Assembly (NCBI GenBank): GCA_029891385.1
Contig: CM057233.1
Coordinates: 25,156,150-25,220,149, forward strand
Origin: Erythroxylum novogranatense
Taxonomy: Eukaryota; Streptophyta; Magnoliopsida; Malpighiales; Erythroxylaceae
Direction of reading: 5' to 3'
Length of the DNA: 64,000 nucleotides
In this document: piece after piece, positions 1 through 13,584 of the stretch
How the letters are laid out: the number at the start of each line of letters is the position of its first letter
Numbering within the stretch: the stretch's first letter is position 1
Notes under the pieces: model-generated
The model's input: the letters and a program-made list of their open reading frames with translations, nothing else
Told to the model about the DNA's origin: nothing
The model's database searches: none
Program-made: the position numbers and the translations under genes

Positions 1-1425
1 GACTTTGGCTCCTAGAAATTCCTCCAAGTAAGGTTTCACTCTTTGGGCATTAACCTTGAATGTTTCATTTATTTTCAAGTTCAAGAGCTTCACCACCCTA
101 TATGGAAAGACTTGGACGATTTGAAATGGTCCACTCTATCGAGGCTTTAATTTCCTAGGGAAAATCCCCATCCTTGAATTGAACAACAAGCCTTTCATTC
201 CAAGTTTGAAGGTTCTTCAAAGGATCATTATGTCATACACGACCTTAGTTTTATCTTTATAAATCTTTAAACATTCATAAGCTTCATTTTGGAGCTCATC
301 AAGCTCTGAAATTTGCAACATTTTGGCCCTTTGTTTCATCTAAATTCATATTTATAGTCTTGATTTCCCAATAAGCTTTATGATCTAATTCCACCACTAA
401 GTGGCATGCCCTTCCCGAACACTAACTGATCCTAATAGGGGTTTTGAAAGTCCTTAGGTAGGTCCAAAGTGCCTCTTGAAGACGAACTGCCCAATCTTTC
501 CTTGATATGCTAATGATCTTTTCCATGATTCCTTTGATTTGTTTATTATAGATTTCCACTTGTCGAAAGGTCTAGGGATGATATGGGGTTATCACCTTGG
601 GTCGAATTCTTAATTTGTTCATCAATTTTTCGAACCATTAATTGCAAAAATGACTTCTTCTATCACTTACAATGCTTAGAATATATTCCTTCAAAAACTT
701 CAAAACAATGTTAGCATTATTTTTCCTAATGAGATGGCTTCCACCCACTTTGACAGATAATCAACAACTAGCAATATATATTCAAAGCTGAAATATTTTG
801 GGAAAAGCCCATGAAATCAATACCCCAAACATAAAAAATCTCTACCATAACAAGGTTAGTAAGATGCATTTCTTTTCTTTTGCTTATATTGTCGACCCTT
901 TGTCATCTATCACATCTCATGCAATAATTGTGAGAATTTTTAAAAAGGGAAAGCCAATACAAACCACTTTGAAGAACCTTCTTGGCAGTTTTCTTGCCTC
1001 TAAATGTCATCCACAATATATGTTATGGTAAAATTGCAACACTTACAATTTCTCCTCCTCTACCATGTATCTATGAATGATTTCATCCTTGCAAATCCTA
1101 AACAAATAAGGTTCGCCTAAAAATAGTACTTACAAGAATGTAGAATTCTTTTCTTTTCCTAAAATTTCATGCCAGTTCTTAAGATACCATAAGAAAGATA
1201 GTTAACAATATCGGCATACCATGGGACTTGTGAAACTACAAATAAATCTTCATCAAAAAATCATTCAAAGGCATTTTGAGGTGCAATGTGTGCATTATCA
1301 TCATTAGAGTGTAACCTAGAAAAGTGATCAGCTACTAAATTCTCACTATCTTTCTTGTCCTCAATTTCCACATCCATCTCTTGCAACAATAAAACCCACC
1401 TAATGAGTCTATGTTTAGTTTAAGG
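1..1425 (-). pseudogene. Ty3/gypsy pol remnant (RNase H end to integrase C-terminus)
   Basis: Read on the minus strand in broken frames this is the 3' half of a plant Ty3/gypsy polyprotein. Near 1300-1420 is the RNase H end ([18 protein letters not shown], then [11 protein letters not shown]). Next come a degraded zinc-binding region (about 890-930) and the integrase core (FMGF about 800-815, DYLSKWVEAIS about 725-755, SDRRSHFCN about 635-665). The C-terminal GPFQIVQVFPYRVVKLLNL and VNAQRVKPYLEEFLGAK lie at about 1-135. Frameshifts and in-frame stops make it non-functional. It runs off the left edge of the window and stops at about 1425, where unrelated AT-rich sequence begins, so RT and gag are missing. 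The wording is closest to Athila/Tat-type pol, but I would not place it more finely. Confidence 0.85.
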
Positions 1426-1429
1426 TTTA

Positions 1430-2150
1430 ATCAACAGAAATTTTAAAGATGTATGATTTGATTGTTATATTTTGATTCGATTACTTGTTTTATTTATGTT
1501 ATAATATACCGGAATATTCTATCATAATCTAATTAATACATATGGATTGAAAAATCCTATTGATGAATATATTTACTATAATTGGAAGGATCTTATTACA
1601 ACCCTAGAGATAAGATAACATAAATCTTCTAGATTATGGTCAAACCTAAAAAAGGAATTTATAAATTAGTAACACAAGCTTATAAACTTTAACCTGAATA
1701 ATTCGGTTGAAAATCTTAGGATTAGTTGTTAGTAGACTCAAGGTCAGTTATTAGCATATTATAGGAATCTCCACGATCCAATAAATTAATAAAACAATTG
1801 CATAATAAAAGATCAATATATTAAGGGTTTAGGGGGATTTGAAACCTAGATACTAATTCTGATATTAGTAATTTTCTAAGTGAATTTTTAATTCTCTGTT
1901 CAACATCATTGCCTATTTTATTTTACTTGCATTAGTCTTATTTTCTTTTATTAAAAATCAAAATCAACTTGTATGCTAAATAATAGGATAACAATAATTA
2001 CTAGTATTCATCATCTTCGTAGGATCGATCTATACTTGTCATTACTAATTATAGCTACGTCGTGCACTTACGATTATTTCAAAATTGACTAACTAGTCTT
2101 GCACTTACGATTATTTTAAAATTGACTAACTTAGAAAAATTCAATGAAAA
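1430..2150. repeat. AT-rich LTR-like remnant
   Basis: No coding sequence is visible. The stretch around 2010-2060 (aggatcgatctatacttgtc and following) resembles the block near the 3' end of many plant gypsy LTRs, where a GGATCGA(C/T)C motif is followed by a GTGCACTT motif. No TG...CA boundary or target duplication could be found. The call rests on this one motif and on the position next to gypsy pol. Confidence 0.35.
2063..2136. repeat. Two-copy 37-bp tandem repeat
   Basis: A unit beginning tgcacttacgattatttc is repeated once with a period of 37 bp (2063 and 2100), with few differences. It lies at the right edge of the LTR-like remnant and is probably a local slippage duplication. Confidence 0.75.
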
Positions 2151-2439
2151 CACTATCAACTTTAAAGGAAATAACTCCTCAACAATGGAGGCAAACTTGA
2201 ACCAATCTAAAACCATAAGCAAAACCAAGAGATAAAAGTTTGGTTTTTCTCCCTTAAAATGGAGATACTAGTTTGAAAGGAATAAATTCCCCTATTAAAT
2301 ATATAGCTATCATTTTCTAAAACTAAAGAGACCAAGTTTGTTAGTTTAGTTAAAACCAAAATAAAGCAAGATGTCTTCCAGAGGGGACTTTGGTTCATAA
2401 AAAAGTAGTGGGCAACATTAAGCAATCACCAGGCATATT

Positions 2440-5400
2440 TAAATGGTAGTAATATATTTTCCATAGTACTAGATGTGTGGCAATTAAGGAATTTGTCCTA
2501 CTATAAGCAATATTTGCACTGTGAATCAATCCTAAGATGCTGATGGAAGTCAATCACCATTATAGTCATCTGTCATGCAAACTAGGAGTTTAAAAGGGAC
2601 GGATTGAAGAGAGAGTTAAAGGCAATCATATTCTACACACATGCATCTTGTAAGTGGATAGGAGACTACAACTAAATCCTCAAACTGGATGAGGCTTAAG
2701 GTAATGTAAGACTCACGAATTCCAAATATCATGAGCTAGGCCATCTAATTAATGCTTTAGGACTACCAAACTTAAGGTACACAAGTCACCACTTTACATG
2801 GTCTAACAAATAATCAAGTACTTACTTCCTTTAAAAGAAGCTAGATCGATGCTTGGTTAACTATGAATGGCTCAACTTGTTCCGTAGTAGCTCAACAAAA
2901 TTTACTAAATATTTGTTTTCAGATCACTCTCCTGAAGCGGTTGCTCAAAGGAATGCAGAGTTTGAAATGAAATCACCTTTTAGAATTTTCAATTCCTTAC
3001 TCAAACACCCCAAATCTAACACACTGTTAACAAGAGGAATGAGTGTAAATGTCTCAAGCTCCCAAACTTATCTAACTAATCCAAAAACTAAAAGTTTTCA
3101 GGAAGAAGTTAGTTAAGTTGAAAAAGAATGAAGTTGATCCTATGAATATGGAATTGAGGAAAGTATTTGAAAGGCTTAATCAGTTTCAGAAGAAATTTGA
3201 TAATGATATTTTAAATAATCCCTAAAGGCATTGGAAAGGATAGAGATCCAAAAATATTTGCTTGTTGCTAGTAATTACAACTCTCAAGTCATTTATTGGC
3301 TTACAAGGTAAGAACTACAAATTCTTATACTATAGTGTGAAGGTTAGAAGGAATGAAAATAAAATTCTCTCACTAAAAGACTCAAATTGTAATAAGGTTA
3401 ATGATTAACAACTTAAGGAAAAGCCTCATGTTATATTACAGTATCAATGATCATTGACACTGCGCTGGAATTTTTTGAATTTGGAAAGATGCTTACTGAG
3501 TTGAATAACATATAACTATGCCTTAATCCAAAGATCCATTAGGCCTCATCCTTGAATGAATATAAGCCCATTGCAGGTTGTAATTTGTTATATAAGGTGA
3601 TTTCTAAAATGCTAGCCAATGGATTGAACAAAACTCATGGTCTAATTATCAATGTTAGACAGGGAGCTTATATAGAGGGAAAATCCAGTAGTGACAACAT
3701 TCTCATAGCATAAGAGGTATTTAGAGGCTATAACTCTAAAAAATCTTATAAAAATTGTGCCTTAAAAATTTATTTCACTAAGGATTTTGATTATATGAGT
3801 TGGGACTTCATCAAGATTTCTCTAGCAACTCTTGAATATCTAACTAAGTTTGTGAATTGTATTATGGCTTATATAACATCTACATCATATGTTGTTATAG
3901 TGAATGGAGAACCTACTAGAATCTCTAAAGCTACTCAGGAAATTAGGTAGGGTGATATATCTATTTTTAATCGCTATAGAGGTACTCTCAACGATCACAA
4001 CACTTCAAATCAGTAGAAATCCCTCCTTTAAGTATCATTACAGATGTGGAAAACTTAATATCTCACAACTCCTATTTGATGATGATGTTCTTATGCTATC
4101 TAGAGCTAATCATCCATCTATTATGACTCCAATGGGATCTTTGGATGCTTTTAAGAATTTCTATGGTCTTAGCTTTAATCAAAGAAAACGTTCTTATATT
4201 TTTATATTGGATGCTCCCCTAGCTTAAATGATTTTGCTAGTTTAATAGGACTAAAGCTCATTTTAGATACTTGGTAACACTCATCTCTATTAAACAAATT
4301 AAGTGCAAATGATTATAGTCTTTTAATTAACACTATTAAAAGAAGATTGCAGGCTTGGTGCAATAGAGTATTATCATATAGAGGTAGGCTACAATTATAC
4401 ACATATTGGATTTCTCATCTTTCCATTCCCAAAGGAGTCATGAAGGAGATTGATATGCTTATTAGGAACTTCATATAGAATGGAGTTGGCTCCTCAATAA
4501 GAACTCCATGCATCAAATGTTCCTTAATATGTCAACCTAAATAATTAGGTGGACTAACTATCACTCTATCAAGAAAATGTGCAGGGTATTGTGGACTAAA
4601 AGGTTATGGAAGTTATGTAAATAAAGAAAATTTGCAGGTGCAATGGATTCGTAGCTATTTTCTGAAAAGGAAAAGCATCTAGGCAATTTTAATAAATGAG
4701 GTACAATCTTAGACAATCCATCAAATACTACACTTGAGAGATACAATTCAACCACTTATCCTCTGCAAGATTAGAAATGGCAAGGCTAATTTATGGTATG
4801 ATAACTGGACTTCCTTGGACCCCTGCACAAAGCTAAAAAACTAAACAACCTTAGATCAACAATCCCCCCTAATACCAAAGTTCAAGCTTTGATTCTAAAC
4901 AATACATGGTCTTGAACTTTCTCCATAAGAGGGAGTGATCCTATCATATCCAATTGGCCTTGCTACCTCCCTGATCAATCAAAGGTTGACAATATTACTT
5001 GGAAAGCAGATAAATCCAATAAAGTCCCCACTGCCTCTTGTGATGCAATCCTTTTAAAGGATGCAAGTGATTTCCCTTGGTTTAAGTTGGTATGGGACTC
5101 GCACATTATTCCTTCCCTCTCATTCATACTATGGCTAGATGCTTGCGAAAAGTTAAGGATTAAGGATAAAACAAAGTTTCAGTTAAATTACACTAGCTAT
5201 GTTTTATGCCAAAGAGAGTAGAAAGTCTAAACTACCTATTCTTTTAGTGTGAATACTCTGCCAAAATTTGGAATCTCATCTTTAGTACCTTCAATATGCT
5301 CACATCAACTACAGGTTGGATGAATATCCTCAACTAAGCCATTAAAAATAAAATGAGGCATAAAGGAGACTTGAAGCTATTCAAGATGGCATTTGGCTCT

Positions 5401-5716
5401 AGGGTTTATTTCACTTGGAAAGAAATAAACTCACAGTTGTTCAGTAACAAATCATGCACTATTGAGGAAACTACTAGGAGAATCTTTCTCAAGATCATAA
5501 TCTATGCCATGGAAAATGAAATCAAACTGAATTTATAACCTGAAGTCAACAACATTTGTTGATCAATTAAGAAACATATTACTTAATTATGTCTTCCTAT
5601 TGCCTATTTTGTCAATATCTCAAGTTACTAATCCTGTGGAATATGTGGGATTTAGCTATCCTATTTTTTGATGTACATCTTTTGAATTCTTAATAATATA
5701 CTTACTTTTAAAAAAA
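2440..5716 (+). pseudogene. LINE (non-LTR retrotransposon) ORF2 remnant
   Basis: A decayed LINE ORF2 runs left to right through many stops and frameshifts. The end of an AP-endonuclease domain is recognisable at about 2640-2950 (ILKLDEA, HHFTWSNK, LDRCLVNYEWLNLF, FSDHSPEA). Reverse transcriptase follows at about 3540-4230, with YKPIAGCNLLYKVISKMLAN, RQGAYIEG and the catalytic box QLLFDDDVLML in place of the usual FADD. A C-terminal zf-RVT-like stretch (LRIKDKTKFQLN, then CEYSAKIWN) lies at about 5140-5280. There is no RNase H domain. The copy ends in an A-rich tail at about 5700-5716. It lacks ORF1 and looks 5'-truncated. It is certainly inactive. Confidence 0.8.
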
Positions 5717-5784
5717 CATATGTAAAACTTCTTAAGCATTAGTAACATTTACGCATTTCCTTTTTTTTTTGAATTTGAGCCTTA

Positions 5785-6345
5785 CAATGTTAAAATACGA
5801 AGACAAGGTTAAATTATGGTCATAGTGCAATTTAGAATTCATGAAAGCTTAGAGGATTCTCTTTACCATAAAAAAAGAATATAATTTTTTTAGAGAAAAA
5901 AAGCTTAGAAATTTTTTTCTTCAAGTAGTTTAAAGAAGAGAATAATGAATCTCAAATGAGATTTATGGAACAAACTTAGGCAAGACTTGTTTTCGAATCA
6001 ATAAAAAATCAATTTACAATCTCTCTCGTTACACTCGTTTTGCTTATTATGATCGTGTAATTTCATTTAAAGCATAATTGTATAAAAGCAAATATATTCT
6101 TTCATTATATTAACTAGACATTCGAGATTGCAATGCTACTAATTTGAAGACTTAGAATTCTTTGTTACTACTAAATTCATTATCATTAATTTAACAACCT
6201 TACCTATCAATTATTATATCATTTGCTTAAAATTTTAAATTGTCAATAAGTGGCAAAATGTTTTAAAATCATAAATACTTAATACACACCTATTCGAAAC
6301 CAGCCATTCTCATTCCAACTATTGTTTCTTTTTTCAAATATATTC
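5785..6345. repeat. Direct repeat DR1, left copy (about 560 bp)
   Basis: This sequence recurs in the same orientation at 16325-16899, with roughly 85-90% identity by eye and small indels. Both copies start with caatgttaaaa and end near caaatatattc. It has no coding potential and is not obviously an LTR. The two copies bracket the LTR-retrotransposon block. Confidence 0.8.
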
Positions 6346-7501
6346 TTTTAAGCTTTGGAGAGATTATTTGAATTCTCTTGATTTCTAGTGGATTTCTTTT
6401 AGGTTTAGTTGGACTTTTCATACTTTTTATTCTTGCTTCATCAAGGTGGAAGATTTGGATCGAAGAAAATAGTAATAACGTCTCTTAACTTCTTTCTTCT
6501 ATTCTATTATTTTATAATGAGATTTACTTATTTATATTATGTTTTTTATTGTGTTTAGTGGCTAAAACCTTAGTGAGGGTTAGGGATGTAGCTTGTAAGA
6601 ATTGATTCAATTACTTATACATGATTCGATTATTCATTAGTTGAATTTATTCTCTTTAATGTGAATTCTTGGATTTGTAATTGGCCACCATTGATCAATC
6701 ATATGGATTGTATGATGGAATGATAGGTGAAGTATAACATGTGCACTAGAAGAATAAACACTCTAGTGTTAGAGAACAACAATATCATAGACTTTAGTTA
6801 TAATTATAGAGATTAACTATGCTTACTAAATTTAATTAGGTTAAATTGTGCATTGATGGATGATAGTTGCCTAGTTAGATATACATTTGTGGCTTAATGA
6901 GGGTTATAGATACATGAGATTAATTGTTATTTAACCTAAATAATCAATCTTGTGTAATAATTATATTTCCATATAAGTGAACCTCAAAATCTTTGTTTTT
7001 ATTTCTTTCCGTAATTTATTTGTTTTGTTTTAGTTAGTTTATTAGTTCAATCCTCATTAATCAATACTTTACTTTTATTTAGTTTTCTTGTTTAACTAAT
7101 ATTCATAAGATTTAGTACTAATTCTCATGGGGTCAACACTTTGGAATATCTCCAATTTTATTTAACTATTTATTATTGACTCTATATACTTGTTGATTAG
7201 AAATAGTTAAGTTCTTAGCGTAGTTCCTAAGGAACTAGTTTTACTACTTATGTTAAACTTAATTTGTTTTATTTTATTTCGTTTTATTTTTATTGTTTTA
7301 AGTTGTTTATGTGAGATAGGAGAGCTAAAAGTGATAACTTGAATTATCTAGCTTAATTTGATTTTAAGATTGAACAAACCTTCACAAACAATCAAGTTAT
7401 AAGGAGAGAAGTGATGGTTGCATGATAAGATAACGTAGTTATGGATATGAAGTAGCAATTACAAAGGATTCACATAAGAGGATATATAATTTCTAGTGAT
7501 T
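6346..7501. repeat. AT-rich LTR-like remnant
   Basis: No gene is visible. The segment around 7110-7195 (catggggtcaacactttgga followed by ctatatacttg) resembles the GGATTCGACCC...TATACTTG block near the 3' end of plant LTRs. Boundaries and duplications are not visible, so this is only a probable old LTR into which the next element inserted. Confidence 0.35.
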
Positions 7502-10410
7502 TGTTGGACCCTGAACCTTTCTGTAAGCTAGGACTATTAAATGAGAAATTATTGGCAATTAGTTATGTGTAAAGCAAAGAAGAATCCTTGAAATTTAAAA
7601 GGAAAAGAAAACATGGTTTAGATACAAGAAGAGTTATATGTGAAATATTGGAAGTTAAAAGTTGGAGAGTACAGTTGAAAAATGTTCTTTGAGCATGCTA
7701 TGGTTTTTTTGGCCATAACTTGATTTCTAGTTATCCAAATGAGATGATTCTTAATTTGGAGTAAACTAGGGTTATAGGGCTATAAATTGTCTGATGAAAT
7801 TGAGTTCTAATTCAATCTCTAAGAAAGTCAATTTTCAGATGGAAGTCATGCGCAGGATAATGTTTTAGTATAAGAACAGTCCAAAATGTTTGGAGTATAA
7901 CTCTTAGACTATGGAACCAAATTGAATGATTTTGGTGTCATTAGAAAGTTAAGACAATGAGGAACATTTGTCTAGAAGGAAGTTTTATCAAATTCCTTCA
8001 ATTTCATGATTAGAAAATGCCTTGATTTTTGGAAAGAGTTAGGCAAGGATTTAAATGAATTTTGAGGTCTTAATAGAGTATTTGGTGGAATTAATTAGCA
8101 TGTTAATGGCAGTTAATTAGCATGTTAATTGAGTAAGATCATATGGCATGGATTAAATTGAATTAAGGTGGTAAGTTTGCATTAGGGGCAAAATTGGAAG
8201 AACACTTAAGCATGTAAGTTACAAGGCTATTATATAAGGGTAAATGTCATTTTCCATTCATTAATGGCATTATGGTAAACAAGACATGTGGGTTTGTATA
8301 TAAGGGTGAGTGGTGCACGAAATTGGGGGAAAATGAAAGAAAAGAGAGAAGAGAGGGAGAGCTCGGTGGAGAAGGAAAAGAAAGAAGAAGAAAGAGGGAG
8401 CTAGGGCTTGCTTTTTCATGGATTTCAAGAGGGATTTTGATGGTTATTCATGAAGGAAAAGATGGAAGAAGGTGAGGGCTTCCATTAGAGACAAGCAACT
8501 CCTCATTTGGTGAAGGACCAAGGTAAGAGTGTTTTTGATTTATTGAGTTTTTGAAAGGGTTATGGTTTAGATAGTTTAAGAATGGTATGGGTTTAAGAAT
8601 TTTAAGATCAATTTCATGATATGTTTCTTTGGGGTTGATCAATTTGGATGTCTTTTGATTTGGGAATTTTGTGGCTATTGTTAAAGGAGATTAAGAGAGG
8701 ATTCAAGAGGAGTAAGAGTGGAAGCATGTTGAACAAGTTTATAAGCTAGGATTTAAGGTGGGTATCGCGTTTATAATAGAATTAACGAGCCATAAATGTT
8801 TCCTTTTAAAGTTAGAGAAGAAAATGATTTCAAATTGCTTCATATTTGTTGCATTATTGCTTGTGACCGATTTGCGAAATTGTTATATGATCGATATGTG
8901 AATTTGGTTGATGAAATGTGAGATATTGCATGATCATGAATAAATGTGTTTTTGAATTATGCCATTATGGAAAAATGTCAAGAAAAATTAAGTTTTTTCG
9001 AAAAGTGCCATTTTGGGCAACAAGTTTTGAAATACATGTTGTGTGAATTTTGGTAGTCCATCCAAGAATCATCATGTGCACGTTGACCCAAGAATAGGCT
9101 TATCCCGCCTGCCCGCTAGTGGCACGGAGCTCCTTCAAGGACTCCCTCAAGTTTACGACTACTCAAGGCCATTATATGGAATTGTGTAGTTTGTCATATT
9201 TATGGACTTACCTAAACCATTATTATGTGTTTATGTGTTTATGAATTGTGACAAGTTTTAATGCATTCATGATTTATGAACAAGTTGACAAAAAATGCAT
9301 GAGTTGTGTTGTTGTGATTTTGATTTCTTGACAAGAGTTTTGAGAAAAGCGAGATTTATGATTCAATAAGCATTTTGTAACAATGGACTTTTTGAACAAT
9401 TTTTGCTTGTTATTTGTTATAAACATGTTACCCACAGGATTTTAAAACTCACCCCCACTCTCTTTCCCCAATTCAGGTGTTGAGCAAAAAATAGAGCGAA
9501 AGAGGCATAAATCCGAATTGACATGTTTTGTTGTGTATTTGAAGATAGATTATGTTAATACAAAGTTGTAATTGCATTTTGAGTAATTGAATGATATAAT
9601 TAGTGATTTTGTGAAGTATTGTAACATGGCTTGGAAATGCCATTGGAGCTTGTAAACTCTTATATATGATGTTAATGAAATATGGAATTGTGTATGGATA
9701 TGAATTATGGAATTGTGTATGATGAAAATGAAATGTGAAATTGTGTATGGATGATTGTCACTGTTGAATGCGAAATTGGGTATGGATCAAGATGGAGTTG
9801 AACTATGGATTAATTAAGGATGAGGTTAAATAGGAATTAAGTACATTTGAAGAAGCGATCCATGTGATTGAATGAAATTTGCATATGAATTGATATATAT
9901 AAGTGAGGCAATATGGACAAGAAAGATAGGAATGTTATGATGATAATCATGAGATGTTTTGAATAAAGTGAAGTGATGATTTGATGAACTTCTATTGGTA
10001 GTTGAAATTAAGTACGCTTAAAGAAGTAATCCAACTGAATTGATGGACTTTGAATAAGAGTTGCCATTACTTATAATTGAAATGTTATGGAAAAGAAGGA
10101 TTAGTATTTGAATGGATAAGAATGATGGTGTATTAGCTAAGGAAGTGAATTTGGGGCAAAGTTCCTGTTTTTCATAAGGGTAAGATTTGTGTTCAGGATT
10201 CAAGGGAAATTCTGGAAAAATCTGGATAGAATTAGTAAAAATGGTCTTCTTTGAAGTTGTAGATGTCTTCTTATCTTTCCGACGCTATAAAGCTTGTAAT
10301 TTTTGGACATGGGAATGAAGAGATATGATTGTTACAAGTTGGGATGCTACTTAGGATTTTGTGTGTATGACAGCTATGGTTATTGATGGAAATTATGGTT
10401 TTGATGAACC

Positions 10411-10415
10411 AAATG
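10411..10415. repeat. Target-site duplication AAATG (left)
   Basis: AAATG directly precedes the solo LTR and is repeated exactly at 13417-13421 after its CA end. This is the 5-bp duplication expected of Ty3/gypsy integration. Confidence 0.9.
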
Positions 10416-13400
10416 TGTTGGGCCCCGAATTTTTTTTTATTTATTTGAATTAATTATTTATTGATTTATGGATTTATTCGTTAATTATTTTATTTTGCCT
10501 TATTGATTTAATTATGTGTTTATATAAATATTTTTATGTTGGGCTTGGAAATTAGAAGTTGGGACTTTAAATGAAGGCTTGGACCTAATATTGGAAAGTA
10601 TGGGCTTTAGGAATGAATGAATAAGAAGAGGAGGATTAGAAATTAATGGGTGATGTGTAGTGGGCTTGAGAGGAGGAGGAGAGCCCAAAGCCTTGTAAGT
10701 TATAAGAGGGTATCAAAACTATGTAGTTTTGATGATGGTTTTAAAGAAGAGTTAAATGAATTAAAGGAAGGAGGAGAAGAAGAGGGAGTGTCGTAGACTT
10801 AAAGGAAAGGAGAAGAGAAGAGTTAAAAACGTGAGCTAGCAAGGAGAGGAGAGCTTCGGCCAAGAGAGCAAGGGAGAGAGTCGTAGGGAGGAAGAAAGAA
10901 GGAGAAAAAGAGAAGAAATCTTCTTGCTAGAGGTAAGTTTCATCTTTGCTTAAGTTAGGTTTAAGAATGGTGTAGGATGGAAGTTAGGGTTTGTGTAGAG
11001 ATTGAAGAAAGATAGAGGGAAAGATGAGATCTGTGGATTTTAGGGACTTTTAAGCTAACGTTATGGTTATTCTAGCTTAAATGTCCTATGGGTAGGTTAG
11101 ATTTAAAGTTTATTATCATCTTTGCTTGATTTATGAGTATTATGGCCTTCTTTGAAAATGTATTTATTGAATGAAGTATGATTTAATTGAAGGAACTCAA
11201 GAAAACCCCACTCAAGACAAGGAGGGAGGGCAATCTTGAATTCGAATTTCTACGATAGGTGGGTAACATTTTTATAGTTGTTGTGTAATGGGCAAATTCC
11301 CTATGTATGCTATCTTTGATAATTATGTGCATATTGAAAATGTATTTCCTGTGATTTGAAAGTAAAGAGTGAAACTATGATGATTTGAAAGAATGAAAGA
11401 AGCATAAAATGCTTGTCTTGCGCTTGAATATGTGATCATTGGGTGAGAGAGAACCTACTTCGATAAGTCACGTGCACGTTGACCTCTTTTGCCTTCTCCT
11501 AAGAGCTGCCAGGGCCCACGAGATCCGAAAATGGACTCGTCGTGTTTACGGTAAACTTCAGTTTCCGTCATGTTTATGGAACTCTCAAGCTTATTGTGTG
11601 CATTCTATTCTTTAATGGTGTTTATGATGCATAATATGTGATTTAAGTGATAGAAGTTTACATAATATGCTTTATGTGATGATTTTGGCTACTTATGATC
11701 TATGTGATAAAGTTGGGTATTTATGCATATTGATGTTTGCTAATGCTTTGGATTCGTTATTGTGTGTTGTGTGGCTCATTATTCGATGGCTATAAACTTG
11801 TTAGTCACTGAGTCGTGTTAGCTCACCCCATTCTCCCTCCTCAGGTGCAAATTCAAGTTGAGAGCTGAACCTTGCAAGGCATCGGGCATCATTCCAAGAA
11901 ATTTAGTCACTTTTGTATTAAGTTAGTAACTAGCTTATAAGCATATCAAACATGGAGCATCCCACACATTTTGTATTCTGTACTTGACTCTTGATGAATA
12001 TGCCAATATGTAACTAAAACTATGCATGAGTCTTTGATATGATTTGGAATGTGAATGAGAGCTCTAGTACTCTCCATCTTGTGAAATTGTTGATTTCCGA
12101 TCAGTGTAAGGCCTTGAAATAGTATGTGTATGAGTATTTTCATTTTTGAGTTGCTGCTGGGTTTTTGACTTTGGGAGAGCTCGCTGGAAAATTTGCTATG
12201 AGTTATGTCTTTGTGAAGTGAAAGTTGTAGAAGTTCTGAAATTTCTGGGTTGATATAGGTCGTATGGGATCTTTTAGATTCATGGAGAGTGGTAGGCGAT
12301 CTGTAGAACTCTCCTAGAATGCTTTATGAGCTATTTATGATGTGTTGAATTGGTCGGTGTGAGTCGTTAGAATTGAATGCAGTCTTTGTCTAAATGGTTG
12401 ATTGTTAGCGAGCTTTGAGTCCACTTTTGACCCTCTTGGAGTTGGAATATAGGTCGGTGATCTTCATGAAAGTTGTAGGAAATTCTTTAACCTTTCGATA
12501 GACACTAAGTTTCCTAAATTTGGAGTTCTGGGTCAAAAGTTATGGAGGTCGTAAGTTTTGGTACTGTTAGGGAGAGCTAGTCGATCTGTCTTAGTGAGAA
12601 CTTTTGATTTCCTTAGAGTCCGAGCTTGCTGGTGAGTCCTTCTTGAAAAATATAGGTTTTTCTTCTAGCTTTCCAACGCTTCCGACTGTGTCTAATTTAG
12701 AGCTCGGAGTCAAAAGTTATGAGGGTTAGAAGTCAGATAGGTCGAGCGGTAGGGCAGGTCGCCCAGGCGCTCGCTCGCGAGCGCCAAGAGCTTTGCATGC
12801 AAGCGTTTGGGGTCGGTTTCTGGCCGACCGACCCCTCTTCCTTCTTTTGGCCATAACTTGTTGTGTAGACCTCCGATTGACCCCATTTTGGAAGCGATGG
12901 ATTCCTAAGGGATTTTTCTATCTTTCCAAACTTTATTTATCAGTTCTCCTTTTAAATTGAAAAAGGTGATTTGAAACCAAGTGTGGAGGTCGGCTGATCA
13001 TGTCTTAATATATTTTACAAATTTTAAAATATCTGGAGCTAGAGAGCTTGGATCGAAGCGATTCTTGTTTTAAATTAAACTAGAGGCATAAACCTACAAG
13101 TTTTATGAAGGATCCAACTGACAATTAAGCCTTTAAGATTTTCAAATTCTGACCTGAAGTCGGTAGTGCTCAATTTTGGCTGTTTTCTTTGAAATAGCAT
13201 TTTTGCCATAACTTCTTCATTTCAAATCCAAATTGAGCGTTATCAGTGGCGTTGGAACCGTGAGAGTGTAAGGAACATATTTTCTTAAAAATCCAATCCT
13301 AAATTTTCTATTAAAAGTTTCTCTAGTTGTGGTCGTTTTGTGTTCGGTTTTGGGTCTTCTATGCTTATGTGTGCTTGTGTGGTCCGAATGTTGGGCCTCG

Positions 13401-13416
13401 GCGACGGGGTCCAACA
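10416..13416 (+). mobile_element. 3.0-kb solo LTR with AAATG target-site duplication
   Basis: The sequence begins TGTTGGGCCCCGAAT and ends GGGGTCCAACA, which are inverted termini. It is flanked by AAATG at 10411-10415 and 13417-13421. There is no internal coding region between the ends, so this is the product of recombination between the two LTRs of a gypsy-type element that had landed in the older 5' LTR. It shares the layout of its host LTR, including a gtgcacgttgacc motif near 11470, but differs in sequence and belongs to another family. A GC-rich palindrome cluster lies at 12766-12835. Confidence 0.9.
12766..12835. repeat. GC-rich palindrome cluster in the solo LTR
   Basis: At 12766-12785 two perfect 9-nt arms (GGCGCTCGC / GCGAGCGCC) are separated by TC. 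At 12809-12835 arms GGGGTCGG / CCGACCCC enclose 11 nt. The local GC content is far above the surroundings. The cluster sits about 78% of the way along the LTR. Confidence 0.85.
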
Positions 13417-13421
13417 AAATG
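13417..13421. repeat. Target-site duplication AAATG (right)
   Basis: This is the exact partner of 10411-10415. Confidence 0.9.
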
Positions 13422-13584
13422 AATTAAGAATTGAGAGTTTGATGAGATGAATATGTTATTTGAGTTGTTATGAAGTGTTTTGACATTGGAATAAGTGAAT
13501 TTGTGAAGATTATAAGTGTATATGATGTTAGATTGGAGGTAGGAAGCTTTGGAGAGGGTTTAGAGGGGTTTTGGGAAGCCCCAT

